Assembly (NCBI RefSeq): GCF_004214895.1
Contig: NZ_CP035952.1
Coordinates: 558,001 to 622,000, forward strand
DNA length: 64,000 bases
From: Pseudomonas tructae
GTDB taxonomy: Bacteria > Pseudomonadota > Gammaproteobacteria > Pseudomonadales > Pseudomonadaceae
Reading direction: 5' to 3'
Shown: piece by piece, positions 17,685 to 25,398 of the stretch
How the letters are laid out: every line of letters starts with the position of its first letter
Numbering within the stretch: position 1 is the first letter of the stretch
Translations under genes and position numbers: made by a program
Notes under the pieces: model-generated
Database searches by the model: none
The model's input: only the letters and a program-made list of their open reading frames with translations
What the model was told of the DNA's origin: nothing

Positions 17685-18239
17685 ATGGCTACAGCCGAAC
17701 AGATTGTCAGCGACGTCTTCGCCTTGTATCAGCAGCATGGTGATGAAGACTACATCGGCGAACCGGTTTCGCAGCTCGAGCATATGTCCCAGGCGGCGCA
17801 GCTGGCATTGGCCGAGGGCTATGACGATGAAGTGGTGCTGGCGGCGTTCTTCCATGACATCGGCCACATCTGTGGCGGCGCCAAAGGCAACATGGGTGGT
17901 TATGGTGCGGTCAGCCACGAACGGGTAGGCGCCAACTACCTGCGTCGTTGTGGCTTTAGCGAGCGCTTGGCCAAACTGGTGGAGTATCACGTCGAGGCCA
18001 AGCGCTACCTGACCTTGCGTCAGCCAGGTTATTACCAGCGCTTGAGCGAGGCCAGCCGACGCACCCTGGCGTACCAGGGCGGGGTGATGAGCGAGGCCGA
18101 GGCCGATGCCTTCGAGCAGGACCCGCTGTGTGAAGTGAGCCTGCGCATGCGTCAGTGGGATGAACTGGCCAAGGAAATGGATGTGCCGGTCATCGATCTG
18201 CAGTTGCTCAAGGGCAAGGCCCTAAAGCTCTTGCACTAG
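17685..18239 (+). CDS. HD-domain phosphonate-associated protein, PhnZ/TmpB-like diiron oxygenase
   Basis: 184 residues. All expected diiron ligands of the PhnZ/TmpB group are present: His33, His57-Asp58 (FFHDIGH), His78, His102 and Asp159. The substrate-side Tyr23 and Glu26 (YIGE), which in PhnZ form the gate over the iron site, and the EAKRYL segment with Lys106 are also kept. PhnZ and TmpB use O2 to cleave the C-P bond of 1-hydroxyphosphonates. It corresponds to the 'phosphonate degradation HDIG' family (TIGR03276). It overlaps the convergent GTPase gene by 18 bases. Confidence 0.88.
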   Translation: MATAEQIVSDVFALYQQHGDEDYIGEPVSQLEHMSQAAQLALAEGYDDEVVLAAFFHDIGHICGGAKGNMGGYGAVSHERVGANYLRRCGFSERLAKLVEYHVEAKRYLTLRQPGYYQRLSEASRRTLAYQGGVMSEAEADAFEQDPLCEVSLRMRQWDELAKEMDVPVIDLQLLKGKALKLLH

Positions 18240-19586
18240 CGCATCAATCTGCTCCTGGCGTTCCGCCTGATTCACCCGTGCTCCCGGATTGAGCGATGAC
18301 CACTGCGGATGCGCCCGGGCCTTGCTCAGCGCCTCCGGCAGCTTGCCTTCACGCCAGGTCTGCTCCTGTGGCGTCGCCAGCTTGATCCGCTCCATGGCCG
18401 CATGACCCCGGGCATCGAGCGCGTGAATCAGCTGATGCTGACGCAACGCCAACAGGCGCAACACGCTGTCATCCACCGTCAACTCGCGCTGGCCCTTGAG
18501 CTTGCCGAGCAGGCGCGAGCCATAGCTGCGGGCGGTCTGCAGGGCACCACCGGCAATAGCCCCGGCCAGCGCCGCAGCACCGAGGGTCAAGCCGCCAACC
18601 AGCAGGTCGACGCCCGCCCCGGCCGCTGCACCCGCCGCCACACCACTGCCCAGGCGTACGCCGAGCAACTTGAGGGTTTCCGGGTTGAACAGGTCATCGC
18701 CCCAGCGTCCATCGAGCAGGGGCAGGTCGCTGCTGGTGGCGTCTTCCTTGCGAAAGGCATAGAGCTTGAGCAGTGCTTCGACACAGCGTTGTTCGCGCTG
18801 ACGCACTTCGCGGCGCAAGGTCTCTATGGCTACGGCTTCGGCGCCAGCTTCGGCGATCACGCTGCGCCGGCAGGCGGCGCAGTCGAGCAGCAAGTCGGCG
18901 ACCAGACGCTTGGCGCTCTCACGCCGGGCCTGGCGCTGGGCCTGCTGATCGTCGATCAGGCGTTGCAGCGCGCCACGGGAGTTTTCCAGCATCAAGGCCA
19001 GGCTTTCGTACAGGCGGCGTTCGCCGTCTTCGGGCGGTGCGACGCTGTCGAAGCGCACCAGTGCGTGCAATCCCAGGCGCGCCAGCGCTTCGCGCCAGTC
19101 GGCTTCGCGATGGTCGCTGCTGGCGACGAAGTTGAGCACCGGCAACAGCGGCTTGCCGCAGCCGGCCAGCACTTCCAGCTCGTCGCGGTACTTGGCCAGT
19201 ACCGGTTCGCGGGCATCAATCACGTACAGGCCGGCATCACTGGCGAGCAACTGACGCAGCACCTTGGCCTCTTGCTCGAAACGCTGGCGTGCCTCGCTAC
19301 CTTGCAGAAAACGCTCCAGCCGCGCCGGGCCATCGAGGCGCTCGCCCGGACGCTCCAGGCGCTCAAGGTAGTCGAGCAGGGCGATTGCATCTTCCAGCCC
19401 CGGCGTGTCGTAGAGCTCCAGCAGTGGCTCACCGTCCACCGACAGGCGTGCGCCCTCGACATGACGGGTGGTGCTCGGCCGATGGGACACTTCACCGAAA
19501 CCGACATCACGGGTCAGGGTGCGCAGCAGTGAGGTCTTGCCGACATTGGTGTGGCCGACCACGGCCAGTTTCAGCGGCTTAGTCAT
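18222..19586 (-). CDS. GTPase with DUF3482 domain
   Basis: 454 residues. An Era-like G domain at the N-terminus: P-loop GHTNVGKTS at residues 11-19, G2 region STTRHVEG, and G3 DTPGLEDA. The G4 position reads NFVASSD instead of NKxD, as I expect for this family. The C-terminal DUF3482 part has a glycine/alanine-rich, amphipathic stretch near residues 315-355 that could insert in or lie on a membrane. It starts 8 bases inside the DUF2868 gene, so the two are coupled. Biological role is not established; I use ATG 19586 rather than the TTG 6 bases upstream. Confidence 0.85.
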   Translation of the reverse strand: MTKPLKLAVVGHTNVGKTSLLRTLTRDVGFGEVSHRPSTTRHVEGARLSVDGEPLLELYDTPGLEDAIALLDYLERLERPGERLDGPARLERFLQGSEARQRFEQEAKVLRQLLASDAGLYVIDAREPVLAKYRDELEVLAGCGKPLLPVLNFVASSDHREADWREALARLGLHALVRFDSVAPPEDGERRLYESLALMLENSRGALQRLIDDQQAQRQARRESAKRLVADLLLDCAACRRSVIAEAGAEAVAIETLRREVRQREQRCVEALLKLYAFRKEDATSSDLPLLDGRWGDDLFNPETLKLLGVRLGSGVAAGAAAGAGVDLLVGGLTLGAAALAGAIAGGALQTARSYGSRLLGKLKGQRELTVDDSVLRLLALRQHQLIHALDARGHAAMERIKLATPQEQTWREGKLPEALSKARAHPQWSSLNPGARVNQAERQEQIDALVQEL

Positions 19587-20970
19587 GGCCAAGCTCCAGC
19601 CAGTTCAACGGGGCGCTGTCGGCGTAACTTAAACCGAGCTGTTCCAGGGCCTGATGCCAGTCACCCAGGCGCTCTGCATCCAGGGCCTGGCCGGGCATCG
19701 CCTGCAACAGCCAGATGCGCGTGGCGCCGGCATTGCGCGCAAGCTCGGCGAGCAGCGCCAGGCTACCGCGATCAGGCGAGCGGCGCGGGTCGCAGGCAAT
19801 TGCCAGGCGCGCCGGCGGAAAGCGGCCGAGCTGCTCGAGCAGTTTGTTGCGCGACTCGCGACTGTCGAGGATGCCGGCGTTGCTCACCGTTGCCGGCAAG
19901 GCGGGTGGCCATGGGCGTGTGTCATCCAGCTCAAGGCCTACCAGCAGGGCGCCATCGCTATGAGCTTCGCCGACCCCGCGGACAATCTGCGGCAGCGTAT
20001 CAGGCGCCGCATCGTTGATGCCCAGGCGTTCGCTGCTGGGCATCAGCGCATCGCGCAGCGGGCTGTAGCCGGGCAGGTTTAGGTCCAGTTGCAGGCGCGC
20101 CCGGCCACTGCGCCAGCGCCACAGGCACAACGCGCCAAGCAGCAGGCGCGGGAGGATGCCATACACCAGCAGCACCCCCAGCAACCACCCGGCCCAGGCT
20201 CGGCGGGCCAGCTCAAGTGCTGGCTGGCTGTCGCCACTGGCGCGGATCATGGCGACATCCGGCACGCTGAAACCGAGCAGGGCTGGCAGGGAGCCGATGG
20301 CCTGGGTCAGGGCCACGAAGGTGTCGGCACCTAGAATGGTGGTTTCCCAGACAAAGCCGTAACGGCGGGTGGCGAGCAGGATCAGCAACATCATCAGTGC
20401 CGTGCCCAGGGCCACCAACCACAGGCTGTGCACCAGCAGGCCGAGCAGCCAGCGGTTGAGCTTTTGCCGTTGCAGCATCACCAGCAGGGCCGGGGCCAGG
20501 TGCGCGGCCTGGGCATCGCGGGCGAATTTTTCGCTCAGCCACAACCACAGGCGGCCAAGGGTTGCGCCCTGTTCAGCGGCGAAGAAAAAGCCCAGCAGCC
20601 AACCCAGCAACAGCAGCAGGTTGAGCCCCAGCAGGCTGCCCAGGGCCCAGAACACATTCACCGGCCGTTGACTGTCGCCAAGGGCGGCCAGGGCCAGGCC
20701 GGCGCCGCTGAGCACGGCGAGCGCCACCAGGGCCGCCAGCGCCAGGCGTGCGCCTTGTTTCCAGTGTTGCAGGGCGCTGCGCATGCCGTCGCGTTCGGCC
20801 AGCCACAAGGCGCGGTTTTCGATGCGCGCTTGCAGGTCGCCACCCGCTTGGCGGGCGCGGCGGTTGGCTTCCTGGTCTTCCAAGGGGCCTGCGTATTCTT
20901 CGCGCAGGCGCACGGCTTCAGTGAGCCAGCGTTTGTCCAGGTCAGTCAGTGCAGTCACACGCGCTTCCAT
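19579..20970 (-). CDS. DUF2868 membrane protein
   Basis: 463 residues with four hydrophobic segments (about 75-95, 110-135, 175-200 and 270-295) separated by soluble regions, and a long C-terminal cytosolic-type domain with a GADLQ-like to DTRPWPP part of unknown fold. Fits the DUF2868 family, almost always encoded next to a DUF3482 GTPase. The gene ends overlapping the GTPase start. I infer a membrane-anchored GTPase complex, but the stimulus and output are unknown. It is divergent from folA (63 bp apart). Confidence 0.83.
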   Translation of the reverse strand: MEARVTALTDLDKRWLTEAVRLREEYAGPLEDQEANRRARQAGGDLQARIENRALWLAERDGMRSALQHWKQGARLALAALVALAVLSGAGLALAALGDSQRPVNVFWALGSLLGLNLLLLLGWLLGFFFAAEQGATLGRLWLWLSEKFARDAQAAHLAPALLVMLQRQKLNRWLLGLLVHSLWLVALGTALMMLLILLATRRYGFVWETTILGADTFVALTQAIGSLPALLGFSVPDVAMIRASGDSQPALELARRAWAGWLLGVLLVYGILPRLLLGALCLWRWRSGRARLQLDLNLPGYSPLRDALMPSSERLGINDAAPDTLPQIVRGVGEAHSDGALLVGLELDDTRPWPPALPATVSNAGILDSRESRNKLLEQLGRFPPARLAIACDPRRSPDRGSLALLAELARNAGATRIWLLQAMPGQALDAERLGDWHQALEQLGLSYADSAPLNWLELGHD

Positions 20971-21033
20971 TGATCAAGTCAGCCCAAAGCATAACCCAGG
21001 CATCGAAGATCGGGCTTTGCTATCCTCGCCGGC

Positions 21034-21552
21034 ATGAAAACATCACTTCCCCTCAGCCTGATCGCGGCCCTCGCCGAGAACCGCGTGATCGGCATCGACA
21101 ACAGCATGCCCTGGCACCTGCCGGGGGATTTCAAGTATTTCAAGGCCACCACTTTGGGCAAGCCGATCATCATGGGTCGCAAGACCTGGGATTCGCTGGG
21201 CCGGCCGCTACCGGGGCGCTTGAACCTGGTGGTCAGCCGCCAGCCGGGCCTGCAGCTTGAAGGCGCCGAGGTGTTCGCCTCGCTCGATGAGGCGATGGTG
21301 CGTGCCGAGCAATGGGCGCTTGAGCAGGGCGTCGATGAGCTGATGCTGATTGGCGGTGCGCAGTTGTACACCCAGGCCATCGAGCGAGGCCTGGCGGATC
21401 GGCTGTACCTGACGCGGGTGGAACTGAGCCCGGAAGGGGATGCGTGGTTTCCGCGGTTTGATGAGGCGCAGTGGACGTTGGCGTCGAGCCAGGAGAATCC
21501 GGCTGAGGGCGACAAGCCGGCGTATCACTTCGAGGTCTGGGAAAAGGCCTGA
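21034..21552 (+). CDS. folA: Dihydrofolate reductase FolA
   Basis: 172 residues. It reduces dihydrofolate to tetrahydrofolate with NADPH, replenishing folate used by ThyA. Signatures: LIAALAENRVIGIDNSMPWH (substrate loop), LPGDFKYFKATTLGKPIIMG, then the R-K-T-W-D-S-L-G segment and IGGAQLYTQAI. Asp35-type acid is within PGDFKYF. Encoded divergently from the DUF2868/GTPase pair, with a TTTGCTATCCTC segment just upstream that could hold a weak promoter. Confidence 0.97.
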   Translation: MKTSLPLSLIAALAENRVIGIDNSMPWHLPGDFKYFKATTLGKPIIMGRKTWDSLGRPLPGRLNLVVSRQPGLQLEGAEVFASLDEAMVRAEQWALEQGVDELMLIGGAQLYTQAIERGLADRLYLTRVELSPEGDAWFPRFDEAQWTLASSQENPAEGDKPAYHFEVWEKA

Positions 21553-21557
21553 AAAGC

Positions 21558-21638
21558 ATCGCGGGGCAAGTCGGGTCGCCGCATCGCCGCTCCCACAGGT
21601 TTAGATAATCCCTGTAGGAGCGGGCTTGCCCCGCGATG
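21558..21638. repeat. Hybrid REP pair: variant 40-nt REP plus canonical REP
   Basis: The first unit (21558-21597) begins with the normal GCGGGGCAAG but carries an extra GC-rich internal piece (TCGGGTCGCCGCATCGC) before CGCTCCCACA. The second unit (21614-21638) is the usual GTAGGAGCGGGCTTGCCCC. The variant is 36/40 identical to the first unit at 55509-55548 by hand alignment. Located between convergent folA and the symporter. Confidence 0.85.
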
Positions 21639-21653
21639 AACTTCCCGAAAATC

Positions 21654-23045
21654 TCAGGAATGCGTCAGTTGCGCATGCTCCTGCGCATCCAGCACTGACT
21701 TGTCGGTCTGCTGGAGCATCTGGCTGGTAATCGCCCCCGCAGCCATCGCGCCGTTCACGTTCAACGCGGTACGGCCCATGTCGATCAGTGGCTCGACCGA
21801 GATCAGCAAGGCCACCAGCTCCACCGGCAAGCCCATGGCCGGCAGCACGATCAGCGCAGCGAAGGTCGCACCGCCGCCCACACCGGCAACACCTGCCGAA
21901 CTCAGGGTGACGATCGCCACCAGGGTGGCAATCCACAGCGGATCAAACGGGTCGATACCCACCGCTGGCGCCACCATCACCGCCAGCATGGCCGGGTACA
22001 AGCCGGCACAACCGTTCTGGCCAATGGTTGCACCGAACGATGCAGCGAAGCTTGCGATCGACTGTGGAATACCCAGGCGCAGGGTTTGTGCCTCGATGCT
22101 CAGCGGGATGCTCGCCGCGCTGGAGCGGCTGGTGAAGGCGAAGCTCAGCACCGGCCAGACTTTGCGGAAGAAGCGCAGCGGGTTCACGCCGCTCAGTGCC
22201 AGCAACACGCCATGCACCACGAACATCAGGCCCAGGCCCAGGTACGACACCACCACGAAGCTACCGAGCTTGAGGATGTCGTCCAGGTTCGAGCTGGCCA
22301 CCATCTTGGTCATCAGCGCGAGCACGCCATAAGGGGTGAGCTTCATCACCAGACGCACCAGGCGCATCACCCAGGCTTGCAGGGTATCGATGGCGGCCAG
22401 GGCGCGGTTGCCTTTTTCTGCGTCATCCTTGAGCAGTTGCAGGGCAGCCAAGCCCAGGAACACGGCGAAGATCACCACGCTGATGATCGAGGTCGGCTTG
22501 GCTCGGGCCAGGTCGGCTACCGGGTTGCTGGGGATGAACGACAGCAGCAGTTGCGGGATATTCAGGTCGCTGACCTTGCCCACGTAGTCGCTCTGGATCG
22601 CCGCCATGCGCGCGGTTTCGGCGGTGCCGGCGACCAGGCCCTCGGCGGTCAGGCCGAACAGGTTGGTCAGGACGATGCCGATCAGCGCGGCAATCGCCGT
22701 GGTGAACAGCAGGGTGCCGATGGTCAGGAAGCTGATCTTGCCCAACGACGAAGCGTTGTGCAGGCGCGCGACAGCGCTGAGGATCGAGGCGAAGATCAGC
22801 GGCATGACGATCATCTGCAGCAACTGCACATAACCGTTGCCGACCAGGTCGAGCCAGCTGATGGTCGCCTTGAGCACCGGGTTGCCCGCGCCATAAATGG
22901 CATGCAGGGCGGCGCCGAACAGCACGCCGAGGATCAGCCCGACCAGGACCTTCTTGGCCAGGCTCCAGTTGCCATGACGGGTTTGTGCCAGGCCCAGCAG
23001 CAAGGCCAGGAACGCCAGCAGATTGAGAGACAACGGCAGATTCAT
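21654..23045 (-). CDS. Dicarboxylate/amino acid:cation (Na+ or H+) symporter family, L-cystine transporter TcyP-like
   Basis: 463 residues, about nine to ten membrane helices, with the DAACS signatures [19 protein letters not shown] in the first half and [17 protein letters not shown] in the re-entrant hairpin, followed by [19 protein letters not shown]. The [13 protein letters not shown] loop and [10 protein letters not shown] substrate-binding helix are also typical. Resemblance is closest to cystine uptake proteins (TcyP/YdjN), rather than GltP/DctA; substrate is an inference. I start at the ATG at 23045, since upstream codons give no helix and lie in the AT-rich leader. The very hydrophobic N-terminus begins [12 protein letters not shown]. 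Confidence 0.85.
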   Translation of the reverse strand: MNLPLSLNLLAFLALLLGLAQTRHGNWSLAKKVLVGLILGVLFGAALHAIYGAGNPVLKATISWLDLVGNGYVQLLQMIVMPLIFASILSAVARLHNASSLGKISFLTIGTLLFTTAIAALIGIVLTNLFGLTAEGLVAGTAETARMAAIQSDYVGKVSDLNIPQLLLSFIPSNPVADLARAKPTSIISVVIFAVFLGLAALQLLKDDAEKGNRALAAIDTLQAWVMRLVRLVMKLTPYGVLALMTKMVASSNLDDILKLGSFVVVSYLGLGLMFVVHGVLLALSGVNPLRFFRKVWPVLSFAFTSRSSAASIPLSIEAQTLRLGIPQSIASFAASFGATIGQNGCAGLYPAMLAVMVAPAVGIDPFDPLWIATLVAIVTLSSAGVAGVGGGATFAALIVLPAMGLPVELVALLISVEPLIDMGRTALNVNGAMAAGAITSQMLQQTDKSVLDAQEHAQLTHS

Positions 23046-23193
23046 TGAAGCTCCAGGAAAAAAAGGCGGGGCATCGCCTCTGTGTGCGATTACGAACAGA
23101 AATGCTAACAGCATGAAAACCAACGAATTTATATCGAAATGGAATTTAGATAGTCGTTTTTGGAATAACGGAAGGTCGCAAACAGAATGCTCG

Positions 23194-23610
23194 TGGCCGC
23201 TCGCACTCTCGCCATGCACCAAGGCTGACAACACCGTTCTCACAGGCCATGGCACGTTGCAGCAAATGTGGGAGCGGGCTTGACCCGCGATGCGCCGCGC
23301 GGGCGGCGCTCGATCTCAAGGACGCCACAACCCCTACGGCGTACACCTACTGGCCCTCACCTCATCTCAAGCCCCACACCTCACCGTCATCACGCAATTG
23401 CAAGATGTGTAGTGGTTCAGAGGTACAGGCTTTGAGATGGGGTAAAGCCTGCCAGGTGTATGTCGTAAGGTTTTTTGCGCTCTTAAGATCGAGCGCCGCC
23501 CGCGCGGCGCATCGCGGGTCAAGCCCGCTCCCACATTTGTTGCAACGTACCATGGCCTGTGAGATCGGCGTTGTCAGCCTGGTGCCAGGTGAGAGTGCGT
23601 GTCGAGGCCA
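23194..23610. repeat. Large imperfect inverted repeat with REP-like centres
   Basis: The left arm (about 23194-23373) is matched by the reverse complement of the right arm (about 23428-23610). Over the 99-bp core, 23222-23320 against 23482-23580, hand alignment gives 94 identical positions. Each arm contains a REP variant GGGAGCGGGCTTGACCCGCG followed by the GC-rich extension ATGCGCCGCGCGGGCGGCGC. A roughly 55-nt non-repeated centre separates the arms. Confidence 0.85.
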
Positions 23611-23684
23611 AAAAGCCTAGCGGCTAACATGCAATCGCGAGGTGTGTAGATACCTATGCCGCGATGAAACCCCACCGCTCACAA

Positions 23685-23713
23685 AATAGATATCAATTGC
23701 GAATCTATCTCAT
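23685..23713. promoter_or_regulatory. Candidate Fur-type box upstream of the sigma factor gene
   Basis: AATAGATATCAATTGCGAAT followed by CTATCTCAT is AT-rich in a GC-rich genome and roughly repeats the NATWAT hexamer pattern of Fur sites. It lies about 50 bases before the GTG start of the FecI-like gene. Iron control is expected for such genes; the match is loose, so the call is tentative. Confidence 0.45.
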
Positions 23714-23760
23714 CTTCTGCTAGCGTGCGCTCACCTTGAGGTCCATCGCCAGGAAGTACC

Positions 23761-24294
23761 GTGTCTTCGTGGAATACGCAGATTGCCCGCTTGTTCGCCG
23801 AGCACAAGAAAGCGCTGGAAGCCTTTGTTGCGCGCCGTACCGGCAATGCTCAGGTGGCAGCCGACCTGACCCAGGAATCATTCCTGCGCCTGGCGCGGTT
23901 GCCTGCCGACAAGAAGATCGACAATCTGCCGGCCTTCCTCTTCACCATTGCCAGCAACCTGGTGCGTGACCATCAGCGTCAATCCATTCGCCGCGAGCGC
24001 CTCGACGGCGGCGAACCCAGCGAGGAGCTGGCCTGCGAAACGCCCGGTGCCGACGAGCAATTGTCTGTGCTGCAGGAGCAAGCCCTGATGCACGAGGCCA
24101 TTCAAGCCTTGCCCGAGGCGACCCGCGATATCTTCCTGCTTTATCATGTCGACGAATGTTCCTACCGGGAAATTGGCGAACGGCTGCACATTTCCCCGCG
24201 TAGTGTCGAATACCAATTGCGCCGTGCGCTGATCGAATGTCGGGCCTTCATCAAGGCGCGGCTGTTCAGCGGCACGCCGGGGCCGCGTCCATGA
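23761..24294 (+). CDS. FecI-like ECF sigma factor (iron-starvation type)
   Basis: 177 residues with the two regions of group IV sigma factors: region 2 (from about residue 10, LFAEHKKALEAFVARRTGN...) and region 4 (about 120-170, EAIQALPEATRDIFLLYHV followed by DECSYREIGERLHISPRSVE). Like FecI/PupI it directs transcription of the neighbouring receptor gene. The start is a GTG at 23761 with AGGAAG upstream. The stop overlaps the anti-sigma start (ATGA). It is probably held inactive by the FecR-like partner until the ferric siderophore binds the receptor. Confidence 0.92.
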   Translation: MSSWNTQIARLFAEHKKALEAFVARRTGNAQVAADLTQESFLRLARLPADKKIDNLPAFLFTIASNLVRDHQRQSIRRERLDGGEPSEELACETPGADEQLSVLQEQALMHEAIQALPEATRDIFLLYHVDECSYREIGERLHISPRSVEYQLRRALIECRAFIKARLFSGTPGPRP

Positions 24295-25268
24295 AGCGGC
24301 TATTTGCAGCGACGGATACCCCGATGACCGACCCTCATGCCACGGACGCCGACGATGTGTTCGACCAAGCCAGTGGCTGGTACTACCGCCTGCAGGCTGA
24401 CGACGTCACGGCCGAGGAGCGCGAGGCGTTCACAGCCTGGCTGGCCAAAGGGCCGGCCCAGGCTCAGGCCTGGGACGAGGTGCTTGGCCTGCTGGGTGCC
24501 TTGCGTGAGTCGGCGCGGCAGATTCGCCAGGCCCAGCACGCGCGCTGGCGCCGGCCACGGCGGCAGCTCTGGGCCAGTGCTGCGGCCGTGCTGTTGATGA
24601 TTGGTTTGCTGGCGTTAAGCCCCTGGCCGGACCGCTGGCGCGCCGACTATGCCACCGCCACCGGGGAGTCGCGCAGCATCGCCCTGGCAGACGGTTCGCA
24701 ACTTCAGCTCAACACCGACACGGCCCTGCAGGTCGAGCTGGCCGATGGCGAGCGACGGGTGCGCTTGTTACGTGGCGAGGCCTGGTTCGAGGTCAGCCGT
24801 GACCCGGCAAGGCCGTTTGTGATTCGCTCCGGTGATGGCTGGGTCAAGGTTGTCGGTACGCGCTTCAGCGTCGCCCGGCAAGGCGAGCAAACCCGCGTGC
24901 GAGTGGCCCAGGGCAAGGTCCAGGTCAGCGCCGACAACCAGCAGTCCGTGCTGCTCGAACCTGGCCGCGCCGTCGAGTACCGCGGCGCTCAGTTGAGTCG
25001 CGAGCATGCCTTCGATGTGGCCGCTGAGTTCGCCTGGCGCCAACGCCAGTTGGTGTTCCGCGAGCAGCCGCTGGCCGAGGTGGTCGATGCCCTTAACCGA
25101 TACTGGCCGGGGCAGACCCTGGTGCTGGGCGAGCGCCTGCGCCAGCGCAAGGTCTCGGGGGTCTTCGAGATCGACAAGCCTGATGCCGTGCTCAGGGCCT
25201 TGACCCACACCTTGGGCTTGCACGCCGAGCATTACACGCCGTACCTGCGGGTATTGCGCGAAGGTTGA
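24291..25268 (+). CDS. FecR-like anti-sigma factor
   Basis: 325 residues from the overlapping ATG at 24291 (314 if the ATG at 24324 is used). An N-terminal cytosolic DUF4880/FecR_N region with conserved tryptophans (SGWYYRL, FTAWLAKGPAQAQAWDEV), a single inner-membrane helix (about residues 101-120) and a periplasmic FecR domain (GEWFEV-like GEAWFEVSRD, VVGTRFSV). The C-terminal periplasmic end resembles the STN-type fold that contacts the receptor signalling domain. It couples the receptor to the sigma factor. Confidence 0.92.
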   Translation: MKRLFAATDTPMTDPHATDADDVFDQASGWYYRLQADDVTAEEREAFTAWLAKGPAQAQAWDEVLGLLGALRESARQIRQAQHARWRRPRRQLWASAAAVLLMIGLLALSPWPDRWRADYATATGESRSIALADGSQLQLNTDTALQVELADGERRVRLLRGEAWFEVSRDPARPFVIRSGDGWVKVVGTRFSVARQGEQTRVRVAQGKVQVSADNQQSVLLEPGRAVEYRGAQLSREHAFDVAAEFAWRQRQLVFREQPLAEVVDALNRYWPGQTLVLGERLRQRKVSGVFEIDKPDAVLRALTHTLGLHAEHYTPYLRVLREG

Positions 25269-25290
25269 AAAATTTCTTACAAAAGTTTCA

Positions 25291-25314
25291 GGGTTTCCCC
25301 GTCAGCAGACGTCC
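25291..25314 (+). promoter_or_regulatory. Candidate ECF sigma promoter for the TonB receptor
   Basis: GGGTTT at 25291-25296 and CGTCC at 25310-25314, about 13 bases apart, lie just after the anti-sigma gene and 84 bases before the receptor start. The pattern, preceded by an AT-rich AAATTTCTTACAAAAG, resembles promoters seen upstream of iron-starvation sigma targets in pseudomonads. I assign it by resemblance only. Confidence 0.4.
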
Positions 25315-25398
25315 TTGATCTCGTAGGCGCAAATAATAAGCACTCTCAGATAGTGCGGCGCCACTCTACGACTTCGATGATTCTGGGGAGCACCACTG

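Larger units (their letters stand above)
23046..23760. other. 715-bp intergenic region holding a large inverted repeat
   Basis: No credible gene. The first 140 bases are AT-rich and contain the likely promoter region of the symporter. The middle is the inverted repeat listed separately. The last 120 bases hold a candidate iron-responsive site before the sigma factor gene. Small ORFs in both arms are mirror copies of each other and have no ribosome site. Confidence 0.7.

Noticed and set aside
23194..23610. A transposon with terminal inverted repeats
   Set aside because: Only about 55 bases separate the arms, so there is no room for a transposase and no target-site duplication is evident.
23249..23620. 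Small cysteine-containing ORFs in the inverted repeat arms
   Set aside because: They are mirror copies on opposite strands because the arms are inverted repeats; no ribosome site and changes are mostly non-synonymous.
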